The translations under genes were made by a program, and so were the position numbers. This document shows positions 22,334 through 31,139 of a stretch of 64,000 nt of DNA, in pieces. Numbering within the stretch: the stretch's first letter is position 1; each line of letters starts with the position of its first letter. The notes beneath the pieces were generated by a model. The model ran no database searches and was not told the DNA's origin. It was given only the letters and a program-made list of their open reading frames with translations. This DNA comes from Streptomyces sp. NRRL S-646 (GTDB lineage Bacteria; Actinomycetota; Actinomycetes; Streptomycetales; Streptomycetaceae). The stretch lies in contig NZ_JODC01000019.1 of assembly GCF_000720765.1 (NCBI RefSeq), positions 62,001 to 126,000 on the forward strand, written 5' to 3'.

Positions 22334-24949
22334 CTACTGAGGTGTCATCCGGCCCACCACGTCCGGGTGCTCCTTGACCCAGGCGGCGACGGCCTCCTCC
22401 TCATGGCCCTGGCCGCGCTTGTTGATCTCGGCCTCAAGGCTGCCGAGCTCCGCCTCGCTCATATGGAAGCCCTTGATCCACTTGGTGAGCTGCGGGTACT
22501 GCCCGGGGAACTTCTCGTTGGTGATGGTGCGGATCGTGTTGCCCTCGCCGAAGAGCTTCTTGTCGTCCTTCAGCTTGGTCAGGTCGTAGCGGCTGTACGC
22601 CCAGTGCGGCGACCACAGGACCACGGCGACGGGCTCCTTCTTGGCATAGGCCCGCTTGAGCTCGGCCAGCATCGCCGGGGTGGAGCCGTCGACGACCTTG
22701 TACTCCTTGTCCAGGCCGTAGCCCGGCAGAACCTTCGTCTTGAGGAGGTTCATCTCACCGGTGCCCGGCTCGATGCCCATGATCTTCCCGCCGAAGGTGC
22801 TCGCCTTGCCCTTGAGGTCGTCGTAGGACTTCACGCCCTTGACGTACGAGGGCACGGCGACCTCCAGCGAGGTCGGCTGGTACCAGGTGCCGAGGTCCTT
22901 GAGTCTGTCCTTGTTCTTGTCCCAGTAGTTCTGCTGCGCGTACGGCAGCCAGGCGTCGAAGTTGACGTCGAGGTCACCGGAGGCGAGGCCGGTGTAGACC
23001 GGGCCGACGTCCATCTGCTTGAGGTTCAGCTTGTAGCCGCGCCGCTCCAGGACGTTCTTCCAGAGGTACGTGACGGCGATGTCCTCGTCCCAGGGGAACC
23101 AGGCCACGTTGACGCTCCGCTTGGCCTCGGCGGGGGTCGGGCCCGAGCCGCCGGCGACCGGGGCCAGCTTGTCGACGACGCCGGGGTTCTTCTTCAGCCA
23201 GGCGCGTACGGCATCCTGCTGCTTGCCCTTGCCCACCTTGTTGATCTCGGACTCGAGGCTGGTGAGCTGCTTCTCGCTCATCCTGAAGTTCTTCAGCCAC
23301 TTGCCGACGGTGGGGTTGTCCGACGCGAAGCCCTTGCGGGCCAGCGTGTGCACGCCGTCGCCCTTGCCCCAGGCGCCCTTCGGGTCCTTGAGCTTCTTCA
23401 GGTCATAGTCGCTGTACGCCCAGTGCGGCGACCACAGAGTCACCACGATCGGCTCCTTCTTGGAGTACGCGCGCTTGAGCTGGGCCAGCATGGCGGGCGT
23501 GGAGCTGTCGACGACCTTGTATTCCCCGTCGAGGCCGTACTCCTTGAGGACCTTGCTCTTGAGCAGGCTCATCATGCCGGCGCTGGACTCGATGCCGGTG
23601 ATCTTGCCGTCGAACTCGGAGGCCTTGCCCTTGAGGTCGGCGAGGGAGTTGACGTCCTTCATGTACGACGGCACGGTCAGCTCCAGGGACGTCTGCCCGT
23701 ACCAGGAGCCGAGGTCGTCGAGCTTGCTGCCGTACTTCTTCCAGTACTCGGCGTGCGTGGTCGGCAGCCAGGCATCCGTCTGGAAGTCGAGCTGACCCGA
23801 GGCGAGCGAGGTGTAGAGCGGGCCCGCTTCGAGCTGCTTGGCCTCGACGTCGAAGCCGCGCTGCTCAAGGACCTCCTTCCACAGGAAGGTGGAGGCAACG
23901 CCCTCGTCCCAGGGGATGTAGCCGATGGTGATCTTCTTGCCCTGGCCGACGTTCGTCGCGTTCGAGGCAGCGGTCCCGCCGTTCGAGCCACCGAAGATGC
24001 CCATGCCGCCCGCGACCAGCGCGAGAACGACGACTCCGATGACCGCGACCGCGGGACGCGGGCGGAAGTTCCAGATCGTCACGCCGTGGTCGGCGGGCAG
24101 CTTGGCGAGGGCCCGACGGCCCGTCGGGGACGCCTGGGTGCCCAGGGCGCTGGTCATGCGGTCGAGGTAGATCGCCAGGATCACGATGGAGATGCCGGCC
24201 TCGGAGCCGAGGCCGACGTTGAGCTGGCCGAGGGCCTCGTTCACGTCGGCGCCCAGTCCGTCGGCGCCGACCATGCCCGCGATGGCCGCCATGGACAGGC
24301 CCAGCATGATGACCTGGTTGACGCCGGCCATGATCGTGGGAAGTGCGAGCGGGAGCTGGATACGCAGCAGGGTGTCGCGCGGGGTGGTGCCGAACGCGTC
24401 GGCGGCCTCGACCAGTTCCTTGTCGACCTGACGGATGCCCAGCTCCGTCATGCGGACGCCGGGGGCCAGGGCGAAGATCAGGGTCGCGACGATGCCGGCG
24501 GGGGCTCCCGAACCGAAGAAGAGGATGGCCGGGATGAGGTAGATCATCGCGGGCAGCGTCTGCATGAAGTCGAGGACAGGCCGCACGAGGGCGCTGACCC
24601 GGTCCGAGCGGGCCGCCCAGATACCGACCGGCACTGCGACGACCAGGGCGATGATCGTCGCGACGAGGACGAGTGACAGCGTCATCATCGCGTGGTCCCA
24701 CAGTTCGAGGGAGTCGACGAACGCGAATCCGACAAAGGTCAGCACACCCGCGACCACGCCGCGCAGCCAGAACGCGATCACTGCGAAGATGCCCGCGAGC
24801 AGCAGAGGGTGCGGTGCCTGCAGGACGGCGTCGATACCGTCGAAGGAGCCCTCGAAGACGGTCTTGAAGAAGTCGAACAGCCAGGCCATGTGGTCGAGCA
24901 GCCAGTCGACCGTGCTGTTGACCCAGTCGCCGAACGGAATCCTAGGCAC
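22334..24949 (-). CDS. Betaine-type ABC permease fused to two substrate-binding domains
   Basis: An 871-residue fusion. Residues 1 to about 300 are an OpuAB/ProW-type permease with the EAA loop EAADAFGTTPRDTLLRIQLP. One more helix (AVAVIGVVVLALVAGGMGIF) follows, then two homologous OpuAC-type binding domains of about 260 residues each. Each repeats the same ligand-site elements: IPWDEGVAS/FPWDEDIAV, TDAWLP/FDAWLP and LWSPHWAYSDYD/LWSPHWAYSRYD, whose Trp residues form the usual quaternary-amine box. It imports glycine betaine, proline betaine or choline as osmoprotectants. Both receptors stay tethered to the outer membrane face. The GTG start overlaps the ATPase stop by 8 bp. Confidence 0.93.
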   Translation of the reverse strand: MPRIPFGDWVNSTVDWLLDHMAWLFDFFKTVFEGSFDGIDAVLQAPHPLLLAGIFAVIAFWLRGVVAGVLTFVGFAFVDSLELWDHAMMTLSLVLVATIIALVVAVPVGIWAARSDRVSALVRPVLDFMQTLPAMIYLIPAILFFGSGAPAGIVATLIFALAPGVRMTELGIRQVDKELVEAADAFGTTPRDTLLRIQLPLALPTIMAGVNQVIMLGLSMAAIAGMVGADGLGADVNEALGQLNVGLGSEAGISIVILAIYLDRMTSALGTQASPTGRRALAKLPADHGVTIWNFRPRPAVAVIGVVVLALVAGGMGIFGGSNGGTAASNATNVGQGKKITIGYIPWDEGVASTFLWKEVLEQRGFDVEAKQLEAGPLYTSLASGQLDFQTDAWLPTTHAEYWKKYGSKLDDLGSWYGQTSLELTVPSYMKDVNSLADLKGKASEFDGKITGIESSAGMMSLLKSKVLKEYGLDGEYKVVDSSTPAMLAQLKRAYSKKEPIVVTLWSPHWAYSDYDLKKLKDPKGAWGKGDGVHTLARKGFASDNPTVGKWLKNFRMSEKQLTSLESEINKVGKGKQQDAVRAWLKKNPGVVDKLAPVAGGSGPTPAEAKRSVNVAWFPWDEDIAVTYLWKNVLERRGYKLNLKQMDVGPVYTGLASGDLDVNFDAWLPYAQQNYWDKNKDRLKDLGTWYQPTSLEVAVPSYVKGVKSYDDLKGKASTFGGKIMGIEPGTGEMNLLKTKVLPGYGLDKEYKVVDGSTPAMLAELKRAYAKKEPVAVVLWSPHWAYSRYDLTKLKDDKKLFGEGNTIRTITNEKFPGQYPQLTKWIKGFHMSEAELGSLEAEINKRGQGHEEEAVAAWVKEHPDVVGRMTPQ

Positions 24950-26030
24950 CGGCGATCACCTTCTCGCCGCCCTGGTTGCGAGGGGAGTCGCACAGCGCGG
25001 GTTCGCCCTGCTCGTCGCCGAGGAAGCCGACGAGGCGCTGTCTGCGTACGACACCGACAAGCCCCCGTTTCGCGTCGAGGACGGCGACCGGGTGCGTCAA
25101 CCGGGCGCTGATCGCGCAGAGTTCGGCAATCGGCGTGTCGGGCGTCGCGGTCTCGCAGCGGCATTCGGCCTCGTCGCCGCGAACGTCCTCGTCCATGACG
25201 GCGGACGCGGTCAGGACGCGGGAACGGTCGACGTCCTGGATGAAGGAAGCCACGTAGTCGTTGGCCGGGCGGACGAGGATGTCCTCGGCACTGCCGGTCT
25301 GGACGATGCGGCCGTCACGCATGACGGCGATGCTGTCGCCCAGACGCATGGCCTCGTTGAGGTCGTGGGTGATGAAGACGATGGTCTTCTTCAGGCTCCG
25401 CTGCAGTTCGAGCAGCTGGTCCTGCATGTCGCGGCGGATCAGCGGGTCCAGGGCGCTGAACGACTCGTCCATCAGCAGCAGGTCGGCGTCGGTGGCGAGG
25501 GCGCGGGCGAGGCCGACGCGCTGCTGCATGCCGCCGGAGAGCTCGTCGGGCCAGGACTTCTCCCAGCCGGCCAGTCCGCACAGGGCCAGCGCCTCGCCGG
25601 CGCGCTGCTCGCGCTCGGCGCGGGGCACGCCCTGCACGGCCAGGCCGTAGGCGGCGTTCTCGAGGACGCTGCGGTGCGGGAACAGCGCGAAGTGCTGGAA
25701 GACCATGCTGATCTTCCTCGCGCGGACCGCGCGCAGTTCGCGGTCGCCGAGCGCGGTCAGGTCCTGGCCGTCGAAGCGGACCTGTCCCGCGGTCGGCTCC
25801 AGCAGGCCGTTGAGCATGCGCAGCAGCGTGGACTTGCCGGAGCCGGACAGGCCCATGACGACGAAGATCTGGCCCGGTTCCACGGTGAAGGAGGCGTCGA
25901 TCACGGCGGCTGTGGTGCCGTCGGCGCGCAACTCCTCCCGGTCGGCTCCCTGTCGGAGCCGCTCGACGGCATGGTCGGGTCGTCTGCCGAACACCTTGTA
26001 GAGATGTTCGGCCTCTAGCCTGGAGGACAC
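24942..26030 (-). CDS. proV: Glycine betaine/proline-type ABC transporter ATPase (ProV/OpuAA)
   Basis: A 362-residue ATPase. It has Walker A GLSGSGKS (60-67), Q-loop VFQHFALFPH, signature LSGGMQQR, Walker B LLLMDESFSALDP and switch His in FITHDLNEA. The N-terminal VYKVFG-type start (LYKVFGRRPDHAV) is that of the ProV/OpuAA group. The C-terminal tail keeps a shortened CBS-like part (IAELCAISARLTHPVAVLDAKRGLVGVVRRQRLVGFL), the ionic-strength sensor region of OpuA. It drives the permease-receptor fusion encoded next, with which it overlaps. The GTG at 26030 has AGAGG five bases upstream. Confidence 0.93.
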   Translation of the reverse strand: MSSRLEAEHLYKVFGRRPDHAVERLRQGADREELRADGTTAAVIDASFTVEPGQIFVVMGLSGSGKSTLLRMLNGLLEPTAGQVRFDGQDLTALGDRELRAVRARKISMVFQHFALFPHRSVLENAAYGLAVQGVPRAEREQRAGEALALCGLAGWEKSWPDELSGGMQQRVGLARALATDADLLLMDESFSALDPLIRRDMQDQLLELQRSLKKTIVFITHDLNEAMRLGDSIAVMRDGRIVQTGSAEDILVRPANDYVASFIQDVDRSRVLTASAVMDEDVRGDEAECRCETATPDTPIAELCAISARLTHPVAVLDAKRGLVGVVRRQRLVGFLGDEQGEPALCDSPRNQGGEKVIAGA

Positions 26031-26105
26031 GCTCGCCTCTCGTTTCGCGGGGTCAGGGGGACAGGGGGCGCGCCTGCCCCCGGCCGACCAGGGCAAACGC
26101 GGGAG

Positions 26106-26123
26106 TGGTTCAGTTCACAACCA
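26106..26123. promoter_or_regulatory. Dyad upstream of the osmoprotectant operon
   Basis: TGGTT (26106-26110) and AACCA (26119-26123) form a 5-bp inverted repeat with an 8-bp spacer, 76 bp before the ATPase start and 49 bp before the divergent gene. A regulator site is possible but not supported by a recognised consensus. Confidence 0.25.
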
Positions 26124-26171
26124 GTGCGTAGGATCACCGCCGGTACTTCACATCGGTATGGGGGGACGACT

Positions 26172-26525
26172 GTGGAACGACCGGACGACAAACGTGCGTC
26201 GGTGCTGCGCTTCGCGACGGAGCTGGTGGCCTGGGTCGCCACGCCCTGGGCCCTGTGGCCACACTCCTGGCCGCTCGCCGTGCTCGCGGTGCTGGTGCTG
26301 ATCGGTCTGCCGACCGTCTTCTCCACTCCGGGTGACAAGGCGCACGTGATCGTGCCGGTTCCGGGCCCGGTCACGATCCTGCTCGTACTGCTCCAGCTCG
26401 CCGCGGCCCTGGTGTCGGCGTGGTGGGTCTGGCCCGTCTGGGCGGCCCTCCCGGTCTCCCTCCTGGCGGCCGCCACCCTCGTCACGGAACGCCCGCGCTG
26501 GCGGTGGCTGCTCGCCGACGCGTGA
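26172..26525 (+). CDS. YrdB/DUF2568-family membrane protein
   Basis: A 117-residue integral membrane protein with three or four helices (LRFATELVAWVATPWALWPH, LAVLAVLVLIGLPTVF, ITILLVLLQLAAAL-like VTILLVLLQLAAALVSAWWV, LPVSLLAAATLV). It fits the small DUF2568/YrdB family, whose function is unknown. The GTG at 26172 has GGGGGGAC upstream; the frame can be read farther 5' but without membrane character. It is divergent from the osmoprotectant operon and just upstream of the exonuclease gene. Confidence 0.75.
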   Translation: MERPDDKRASVLRFATELVAWVATPWALWPHSWPLAVLAVLVLIGLPTVFSTPGDKAHVIVPVPGPVTILLVLLQLAAALVSAWWVWPVWAALPVSLLAAATLVTERPRWRWLLADA

Positions 26526-26543
26526 CTGTCAGTCCCGTACGGC

Positions 26544-27476
26544 ATGATGCGAGGCGTGACCGGACGACTGATGCTCCTCGACACCGCCTCGCTCTATTTC
26601 CGCGCCTACTTCGGCGTGCCGGAGTCCGTGAAGGCCCCGGACGGCACCCCGGTGAACGCCGTGCGCGGGCTCCTCGAATTCATCGACCGCCTGGTCAAGG
26701 ACCACCGCCCCGACCACCTGGTGGCGTGCATGGACGCCGACTGGCGCCCTCAGTGGCGGGTGGACCTGATCCCCTCGTACAAGGCGCACCGTGTCGCCGA
26801 GGAGCACGAGGTCGGCCCGGACGAGGAGGAGGTGCCGGACACGCTCTCCCCGCAGGTGCCGGTCATCGAGGCGGTCCTCGACGCTCTCGGCATCGCGCGC
26901 GTGGGCGTCGAGCCGTACGAGGCGGACGACGTGATCGGCACGTTCACCGCGCGGGCGAAGGGCCCGGTGGACATCGTCACCGGCGACCGCGACCTGTACC
27001 AGCTGGTGGACGACGCGCGCGGGGTGCGCGTGCTCTACCCGCTCAAGGGCGTCGGCACGCTGCAGCTCACCGACGAGGCGTGGCTGCGCGAGAAGTATGG
27101 GGTGGACGGAAAGGGGTACGCGGATCTGGCACTGCTGCGCGGCGACCCGAGCGACGGCCTGCCGGGCGTGCCGGGCATCGGTGAGAAGACGGCCGCGAAG
27201 CTGCTCGCCGAGTTCGGGGACCTGGCCGGGATCATGGCCGCGGTCGAGGACCCGAAGGCGAAGCTCACGCCGTCGCAGCGCAAGCGCCTGGACGAGTCGC
27301 GGCCCTACGTCGCCGTCGCCCCGAAGGTGGTGAAGGTCGCGGACGACGTCCCGCTGCCGGACGTGGACACGGCCCTGCCGCACGCCCCGCGCGACTCGGC
27401 GGCGCTGGACGAGCTGGCGGTCCGCTGGGGACTGGGCGGCTCGCTGCAGCGTCTGCTGACGACGCTGGGGATGTGA
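26544..27476 (+). CDS. 5'-3' exonuclease (FEN/PolI-type domain, stand-alone)
   Basis: A 310-residue flap/5'-nuclease like the N-terminal domain of DNA polymerase I, without polymerase. Metal-binding acids appear in MLLDTASLYFRAYF, CMDADWRPQWR, YEADDVIGTF and VTGDRDLYQLVDD, and the helix-hairpin-helix in GLPGVPGIGEKTAAKLL. Such stand-alone enzymes process RNA primers and flaps during replication and repair. Possible starts are ATG 26544, ATG 26547 or GTG 26556; the first was kept. It follows the DUF2568 gene by 18 bp, so both may share a transcript. Confidence 0.92.
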   Translation: MMRGVTGRLMLLDTASLYFRAYFGVPESVKAPDGTPVNAVRGLLEFIDRLVKDHRPDHLVACMDADWRPQWRVDLIPSYKAHRVAEEHEVGPDEEEVPDTLSPQVPVIEAVLDALGIARVGVEPYEADDVIGTFTARAKGPVDIVTGDRDLYQLVDDARGVRVLYPLKGVGTLQLTDEAWLREKYGVDGKGYADLALLRGDPSDGLPGVPGIGEKTAAKLLAEFGDLAGIMAAVEDPKAKLTPSQRKRLDESRPYVAVAPKVVKVADDVPLPDVDTALPHAPRDSAALDELAVRWGLGGSLQRLLTTLGM

Positions 27477-27537
27477 CGATTCCGGCGACCGGCACTCATC
27501 GGGTCTTCATGGGAGAGGTGTTAACTGAGGGAAGGTG

Positions 27538-27556
27538 CTAACTTAGGTAAACCTAA
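27538..27556. promoter_or_regulatory. Iron box (DmdR/IdeR-type operator)
   Basis: CTAACTTAGGTAAACCTAA is a close match to the actinobacterial iron-box consensus TTAGGTTAGGCTNACCTAA. The core TTAGGTAAACCTAA is an exact dyad. It ends 22 bp before the start of a siderophore-interacting protein gene, so binding under iron-replete conditions would repress it. Confidence 0.85.
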
Positions 27557-27578
27557 GCTTGGGAACAGGGAGGCCGCC

Positions 27579-28427
27579 ATGGCAGAACGCCCGGCACGGA
27601 AGCCGCGGAAGGCCCAGTCCGCGCAGGTCGTCCGCACGGAACGGCTGACTCCGCACATGCAGCGCGTGGTCCTCGGTGGTGAGGGTCTGGCCGGGTTCGC
27701 GGCGGACACCTGCACCGACCACTATGTGAAGCTGCTGTTCCCGCCGGACGAGGGTGTCGCCTATCCCGAGCCCTTCGACCTGGAGCGCATCCGCGAGGAA
27801 CTTCCGCGCGAGCAGTGGCCGGTGACCCGGACGTACACCGTGCGGGCCTGGGATCCGGTCCACCGCGAGCTGGCGCTGGACTTCGTGATCCACGGCGCCG
27901 AGGGCCTGGCCGGCCCCTGGGCGGCGCGCGTCCAGCCGGGCGAGACCGTGCACTTCATGGGCCCCGGCGGCGCCTACGCCCCGGACATCAGCGCCGACTG
28001 GCATCTGCTCGTCGGCGACGAGAGCGCCCTGCCCGCGATCGCCCGCTCCCTGGAGTCGCTGCCGGACGGCACTACGACACATGCCTTCGTGGAGGTGTCG
28101 GGCCCCGAGGAGGAGCAGAAGATCGACTCCGACGTGCAGGTCGTCTGGCTGCACCGCGGGGACCGGCCCGTCGGCGAGGCGCTGGTCGAGGCCGTACGGT
28201 CGCTGCGGTTCCCGGAAGGCCGGATGCACGCCTTCGTCCACGGCGAGGCGCACTTTGTGAAGGAACTGCGCCAGCTGCTGCGCTGCGACCTGGCGATCCC
28301 GCGCGAGGACCTGTCGATCTCCGGTTACTGGCGGCTCGGTCACAACGAGGACGGCTGGCAGGCCTCCAAGCAGGAGTGGAACGCGCGTATCGAGGCGGAG
28401 CAGGAGCGCGCGGCGTCCGCCGCGTGA
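27579..28427 (+). CDS. Siderophore-interacting protein (FAD-dependent ferric-siderophore reductase)
   Basis: A 282-residue member of the SIP family, which reduces ferric siderophores in the cytoplasm using NAD(P)H and FAD. The FAD site RTYTVRAWD (RxYTxR) is followed by ELALDFVIHGAEGLAGPWA and MGPGGAYAP. The NAD(P)H-binding domain begins at WHLLVGDESALPAI, and the C-terminal GYWRLGHNEDGWQASKQEW motif is a SIP hallmark. AGGGAGG precedes the ATG at 27579. The iron box immediately upstream shows iron control through DmdR. No siderophore biosynthesis or uptake genes are adjacent. Confidence 0.95.
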   Translation: MAERPARKPRKAQSAQVVRTERLTPHMQRVVLGGEGLAGFAADTCTDHYVKLLFPPDEGVAYPEPFDLERIREELPREQWPVTRTYTVRAWDPVHRELALDFVIHGAEGLAGPWAARVQPGETVHFMGPGGAYAPDISADWHLLVGDESALPAIARSLESLPDGTTTHAFVEVSGPEEEQKIDSDVQVVWLHRGDRPVGEALVEAVRSLRFPEGRMHAFVHGEAHFVKELRQLLRCDLAIPREDLSISGYWRLGHNEDGWQASKQEWNARIEAEQERAASAA

Positions 28428-28433
28428 GACGTC

Positions 28434-28470
28434 CGAAGGGGCGGCACCTCGCCGAGGTGCCGCCCCTTCG
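28434..28470. terminator. Bidirectional terminator hairpin
   Basis: Perfect 18-bp arms (28434-28451 and 28453-28470, core AAGGGGCGGCACCTCG) separated by one base lie between the convergent siderophore-interacting protein gene and the ABC-2 permease gene. It can end transcription from both sides. Confidence 0.9.
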
Positions 28471-28496
28471 TTGTTGCCGTCACACCGGGGGCGCGC

Positions 28497-29273
28497 TCAC
28501 ACCGACCGCTGGTACGAGCGGAAGGTCCGGATCGACAGCCACACCGCCGCCACCGCGAGCGCCAGCAGAGCCCCGCCGCGACTGAGCACGTCAGCCCAGT
28601 CGGGGTGCTCGGACAGGGCCGAACGGCCCGCGACCATCGCCCAGTTGAGCGGGTTGAAGTCGGCGATGTGCCGCATCCAGGACGGCATCTGGGACGGCGC
28701 CATGAAGGCACTCGAAAGAAACGTCAGCGGCAGCAGCAGGAAGGTGTTGATGCCGATGATCGACTCCCGCTCCCGCACCAGCATGCCCAGCGCGTTGGAC
28801 AGCGCCCCGAAGACGGTGCCGAGCAGCACGGAGGCGAGGACCAGGATCGCGATGCCGCCGATGCCGCCCGGGTAGTCGGCGCCTCCGGCCAGCGCGAGCA
28901 ACACGATGACGACCGACTGGAAGGCGGTGACCAGGCCGTTGTTGACGACGTTGCCGTTCATCAGCGCGGCCCGGCTGACCGGCGTGGTCAGGAAGCGGTT
29001 GAGCGTGCCCCGCTGGATCTCCTCCAGCGTGCCCATCCCGGCCCACATGTTGGAGCTGAGCGCACTCATCACGACCACGCCCGGGACGAGGTAGTCGAGG
29101 TACGTGGTCGTCCCGAAGCCACCCAGCTCGACCACCTTCTTGAAGAGGTTGCCGAACAGGAACAGCCAGATCACCGGCTGGATCAGCGTGATGACCGCGT
29201 ACGCCGGCTGCCGGGTGAACACCATGAGCTGACGCTGCGTCATGTACCAGGTCTGGGAGACGGCCGTGCTCAT
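28497..29273 (-). CDS. ABC-2-type permease, DrrB-like exporter subunit
   Basis: A 258-residue permease with six helices. It contains AVITLIQPVIWLFLFGNLFKKV, YLVPGVVVMSALSSNMWAGMGTLEEIQRGTLNRFLTTPVSR (the conserved ABC-2 loop) and LGMLVRERESIIGINTFLLLPLTFLSSAF. DrrB-like permeases export drugs or lipids. The ATG overlaps the stop of the ATPase gene by 4 bp. With the ATPase and the PadR regulator upstream it makes a regulated efflux unit; the exported compound is unknown. Confidence 0.92.
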   Translation of the reverse strand: MSTAVSQTWYMTQRQLMVFTRQPAYAVITLIQPVIWLFLFGNLFKKVVELGGFGTTTYLDYLVPGVVVMSALSSNMWAGMGTLEEIQRGTLNRFLTTPVSRAALMNGNVVNNGLVTAFQSVVIVLLALAGGADYPGGIGGIAILVLASVLLGTVFGALSNALGMLVRERESIIGINTFLLLPLTFLSSAFMAPSQMPSWMRHIADFNPLNWAMVAGRSALSEHPDWADVLSRGGALLALAVAAVWLSIRTFRSYQRSV

Positions 29274-30286
29274 CGCGCACCTCCGGCGAGGACGAGGTTC
29301 TCGGTGCCTTCGGCATCGGCCTCGGAGTAACGGCGGCCGGCGTAGCGGAGGTAGACATCGTCTAGGGAGGGCCGGGCGACGGTCGCGGCGGCGACCCCGA
29401 CCCCGGCCCGCTCCAGCGCCCCGAGCAGTGCGGGTACGGCGGCCGCCCCGTCGTCGGCGCGGACGCTGACGCGGCGCCCGTCGACCAGTACCTCGTGCAT
29501 CCCGGGCAGACCGCCGAGGGCACCTTTGAGCAGCGTACGGCCGGCCTCTCCGAGCGCCTCCCGCAGCTCCAAGTGAACGGCGTCGCCACGGAGTTCACCC
29601 TTGAGGGAGTCCGGGGTGCCCTCGACGACGACCCGGCCGCGGTCGACGATGGCGATGCGCTCGGCGAGCCGGTCGGCCTCCTCGAGGTAGTGCGTGGTGA
29701 GCAGGATCGTCAGACCCTCCTCCCCCGCCAGCCGGCCGATCTCGTCCCACATCGCCGTGCGGGCCTCGGGATCCAGGCCGGTGGTGGGTTCGTCGAGGAA
29801 GAGCACCTCGGGCCGGTGCACCAGACCGAGCGCTACGTCGAGTCGGCGTCGCATTCCGCCGGAGTAGCCCTTGACCGGACGCCTCGCGGCGTCGGCGAGA
29901 CTGAAGCGGTCGAGCAGCTCGTCCACCCGCCTGCCGAGGGCGGCACCCTTCAACCCGTAGAGCCTGCCCTGGAGTTGGAGGTTCTCGCGGCCGGTGGCGA
30001 CCGGATCGGCGCCGGAGCTCTGGGCGACCACACCGATCGCGCGGCGCACCCGGTCCGGGTGGCGCAGCACGTCGTGCCCGGCGACCGTGGCGGTGCCCGA
30101 GTCGGGCTTCGCGAGGGTGGTGAGGATCTTGACGGTGGTGGATTTGCCGGCGCCGTTGGGCCCGAGGAGGCCGAAGACGGTGCCCGGTTCGACGGTTACG
30201 TCCATGCCGCACAGGGCGGTGACATCGCCGGGGTAGGTCTTGATCAGCTGGCGCGCCTGCACTGCGGGCGCACGGGTAGCACTCAC
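29270..30286 (-). CDS. ABC transporter ATPase, DrrA-like
   Basis: A 338-residue ATPase of the drug-resistance type. Walker A GPNGAGKST, Q-loop GVVAQSSGADPVATGRENL, signature YSGGMRRRLDVA, Walker B VLFLDEPTTGLDP and switch LTTHYLEEADRLAERI are all present. The C-terminal extension (LGGLPGMHEVLVDGRRVSVRADD ... PSLDDVYLRYAG) is the DrrA hallmark. It partners the permease encoded next. About 170 bp upstream is the padR gene on the same strand, so PadR-controlled expression is likely. Confidence 0.94.
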   Translation of the reverse strand: MSATRAPAVQARQLIKTYPGDVTALCGMDVTVEPGTVFGLLGPNGAGKSTTVKILTTLAKPDSGTATVAGHDVLRHPDRVRRAIGVVAQSSGADPVATGRENLQLQGRLYGLKGAALGRRVDELLDRFSLADAARRPVKGYSGGMRRRLDVALGLVHRPEVLFLDEPTTGLDPEARTAMWDEIGRLAGEEGLTILLTTHYLEEADRLAERIAIVDRGRVVVEGTPDSLKGELRGDAVHLELREALGEAGRTLLKGALGGLPGMHEVLVDGRRVSVRADDGAAAVPALLGALERAGVGVAAATVARPSLDDVYLRYAGRRYSEADAEGTENLVLAGGAR

Positions 30287-30409
30287 GACTGCTCTCCTGA
30301 ATGAGCGGATGACAACTGATCCGTCCGCTTGAAGAGCGCCGGGCTATCCTGGGTGTGCCGCACCTCGATCGCCTGGAGCCGCTTCACGGCGGATTCAGTT
30401 CGGGGTTCG

Positions 30410-30449
30410 AGACCCCGGCCCAGCTGCTGCAACAGCCCGGCCGGGGTCT
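30410..30449. repeat. 11-bp inverted repeat between padR and the ABC operon
   Basis: AGACCCCGGCC (30410-30420) and GGCCGGGGTCT (30439-30449) are perfect complements around an 18-nt loop, starting just past the padR stop. It may terminate padR transcription or trim the padR-exporter transcript. No T-tract follows. Confidence 0.6.
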
Positions 30450-30455
30450 GTTTCG

Positions 30456-31076
30456 TCAGGTGAACTCCGGTGGCAGCTCCCCCGTTTCGTGGAAGCGACG
30501 CCACCCGTCGACGCCCGGCAGCGAGCCCTTCTCGATCTCCTCCAGGAAACCGCGGACCCATTCCGCCTGTGCCTCGACCATGTGCAACTGGTACTCGACC
30601 TCGACGAGGAAGAGCCGCGGAAGCGTCTCGTACAGCTTCTGCAGCGCCGCGCGCCTGCTCGCCACGTCCACCTCGAGGTTCTGCAGCCGCTCCGCGAGCA
30701 GCCGCACCACGTCGTCGGGAGGCAGGGCACCGAGCAACGACAGCGCAGTCTCGAAGATCGGAAACTCTTCGGCCGGGACGGCCAGCAGATCGGACAGCCA
30801 GTCGGCCATCTCCTCCCGCCCCGCCTCGGTGAGCCCGTAGACCGTGCGCTCGGGCCGGTTGCCCTGCCGCTCGACGTCCGCGACCTCGACGAAGCCGTGC
30901 TTCTGGAGGTTCTGCACGACCGTGTAGAGCGAGCCGTACTTGATCTTCGTGCTGACGTCCTTGCCCTGCCGGCGCAGCGTCTGGCCGATCTCGTATGGAT
31001 GCATCGGCTTCTGCCAGAGCGTGACCAGCACGGCGAGCGCCAGCGGGTTGCTGAGCTTGCGGCGCTTCATCGCCAT
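30456..31076 (-). CDS. PadR-family transcriptional regulator
   Basis: A 206-residue PadR protein. The N-terminal winged helix has the family signature LALAVLVTLWQKPMHPYEIGQTLR ... IKYGSLYTVVQNLQKHGFVEV, followed by a longer C-terminal helical dimerisation domain (FETALSLLGALPPDDVVRLLAERLQNLEVDV). PadR regulators often repress a neighbouring drug exporter and respond to the exported drug. The DrrAB-like pair lies directly downstream on the same strand. An ATACA-N5-TGTAT dyad, close to the PadR operator form, lies 64 bp upstream of the start. Confidence 0.93.
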   Translation of the reverse strand: MAMKRRKLSNPLALAVLVTLWQKPMHPYEIGQTLRRQGKDVSTKIKYGSLYTVVQNLQKHGFVEVADVERQGNRPERTVYGLTEAGREEMADWLSDLLAVPAEEFPIFETALSLLGALPPDDVVRLLAERLQNLEVDVASRRAALQKLYETLPRLFLVEVEYQLHMVEAQAEWVRGFLEEIEKGSLPGVDGWRRFHETGELPPEFT

Positions 31077-31139
31077 GACCGATCACCTCGCTTACGAATA
31101 TCCGTGGCCGAACATATCGCGATGCCCAACCAGGCGTCA

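Noticed and set aside
30338..30424. tRNA-like segment: CGGGG-TTCGAGA-CCCCG T-arm with a 6-of-7 acceptor match
   Set aside because: No D-arm or anticodon stem-loop can be drawn between the ends, and the T-arm is part of a larger 11-bp inverted repeat.
28497..31076. PadR-DrrAB as part of the terpene gene cluster
   Set aside because: It lies more than 3 kb away, with APC permease and GNAT genes between, and shares no visible operator with the terpene pair.
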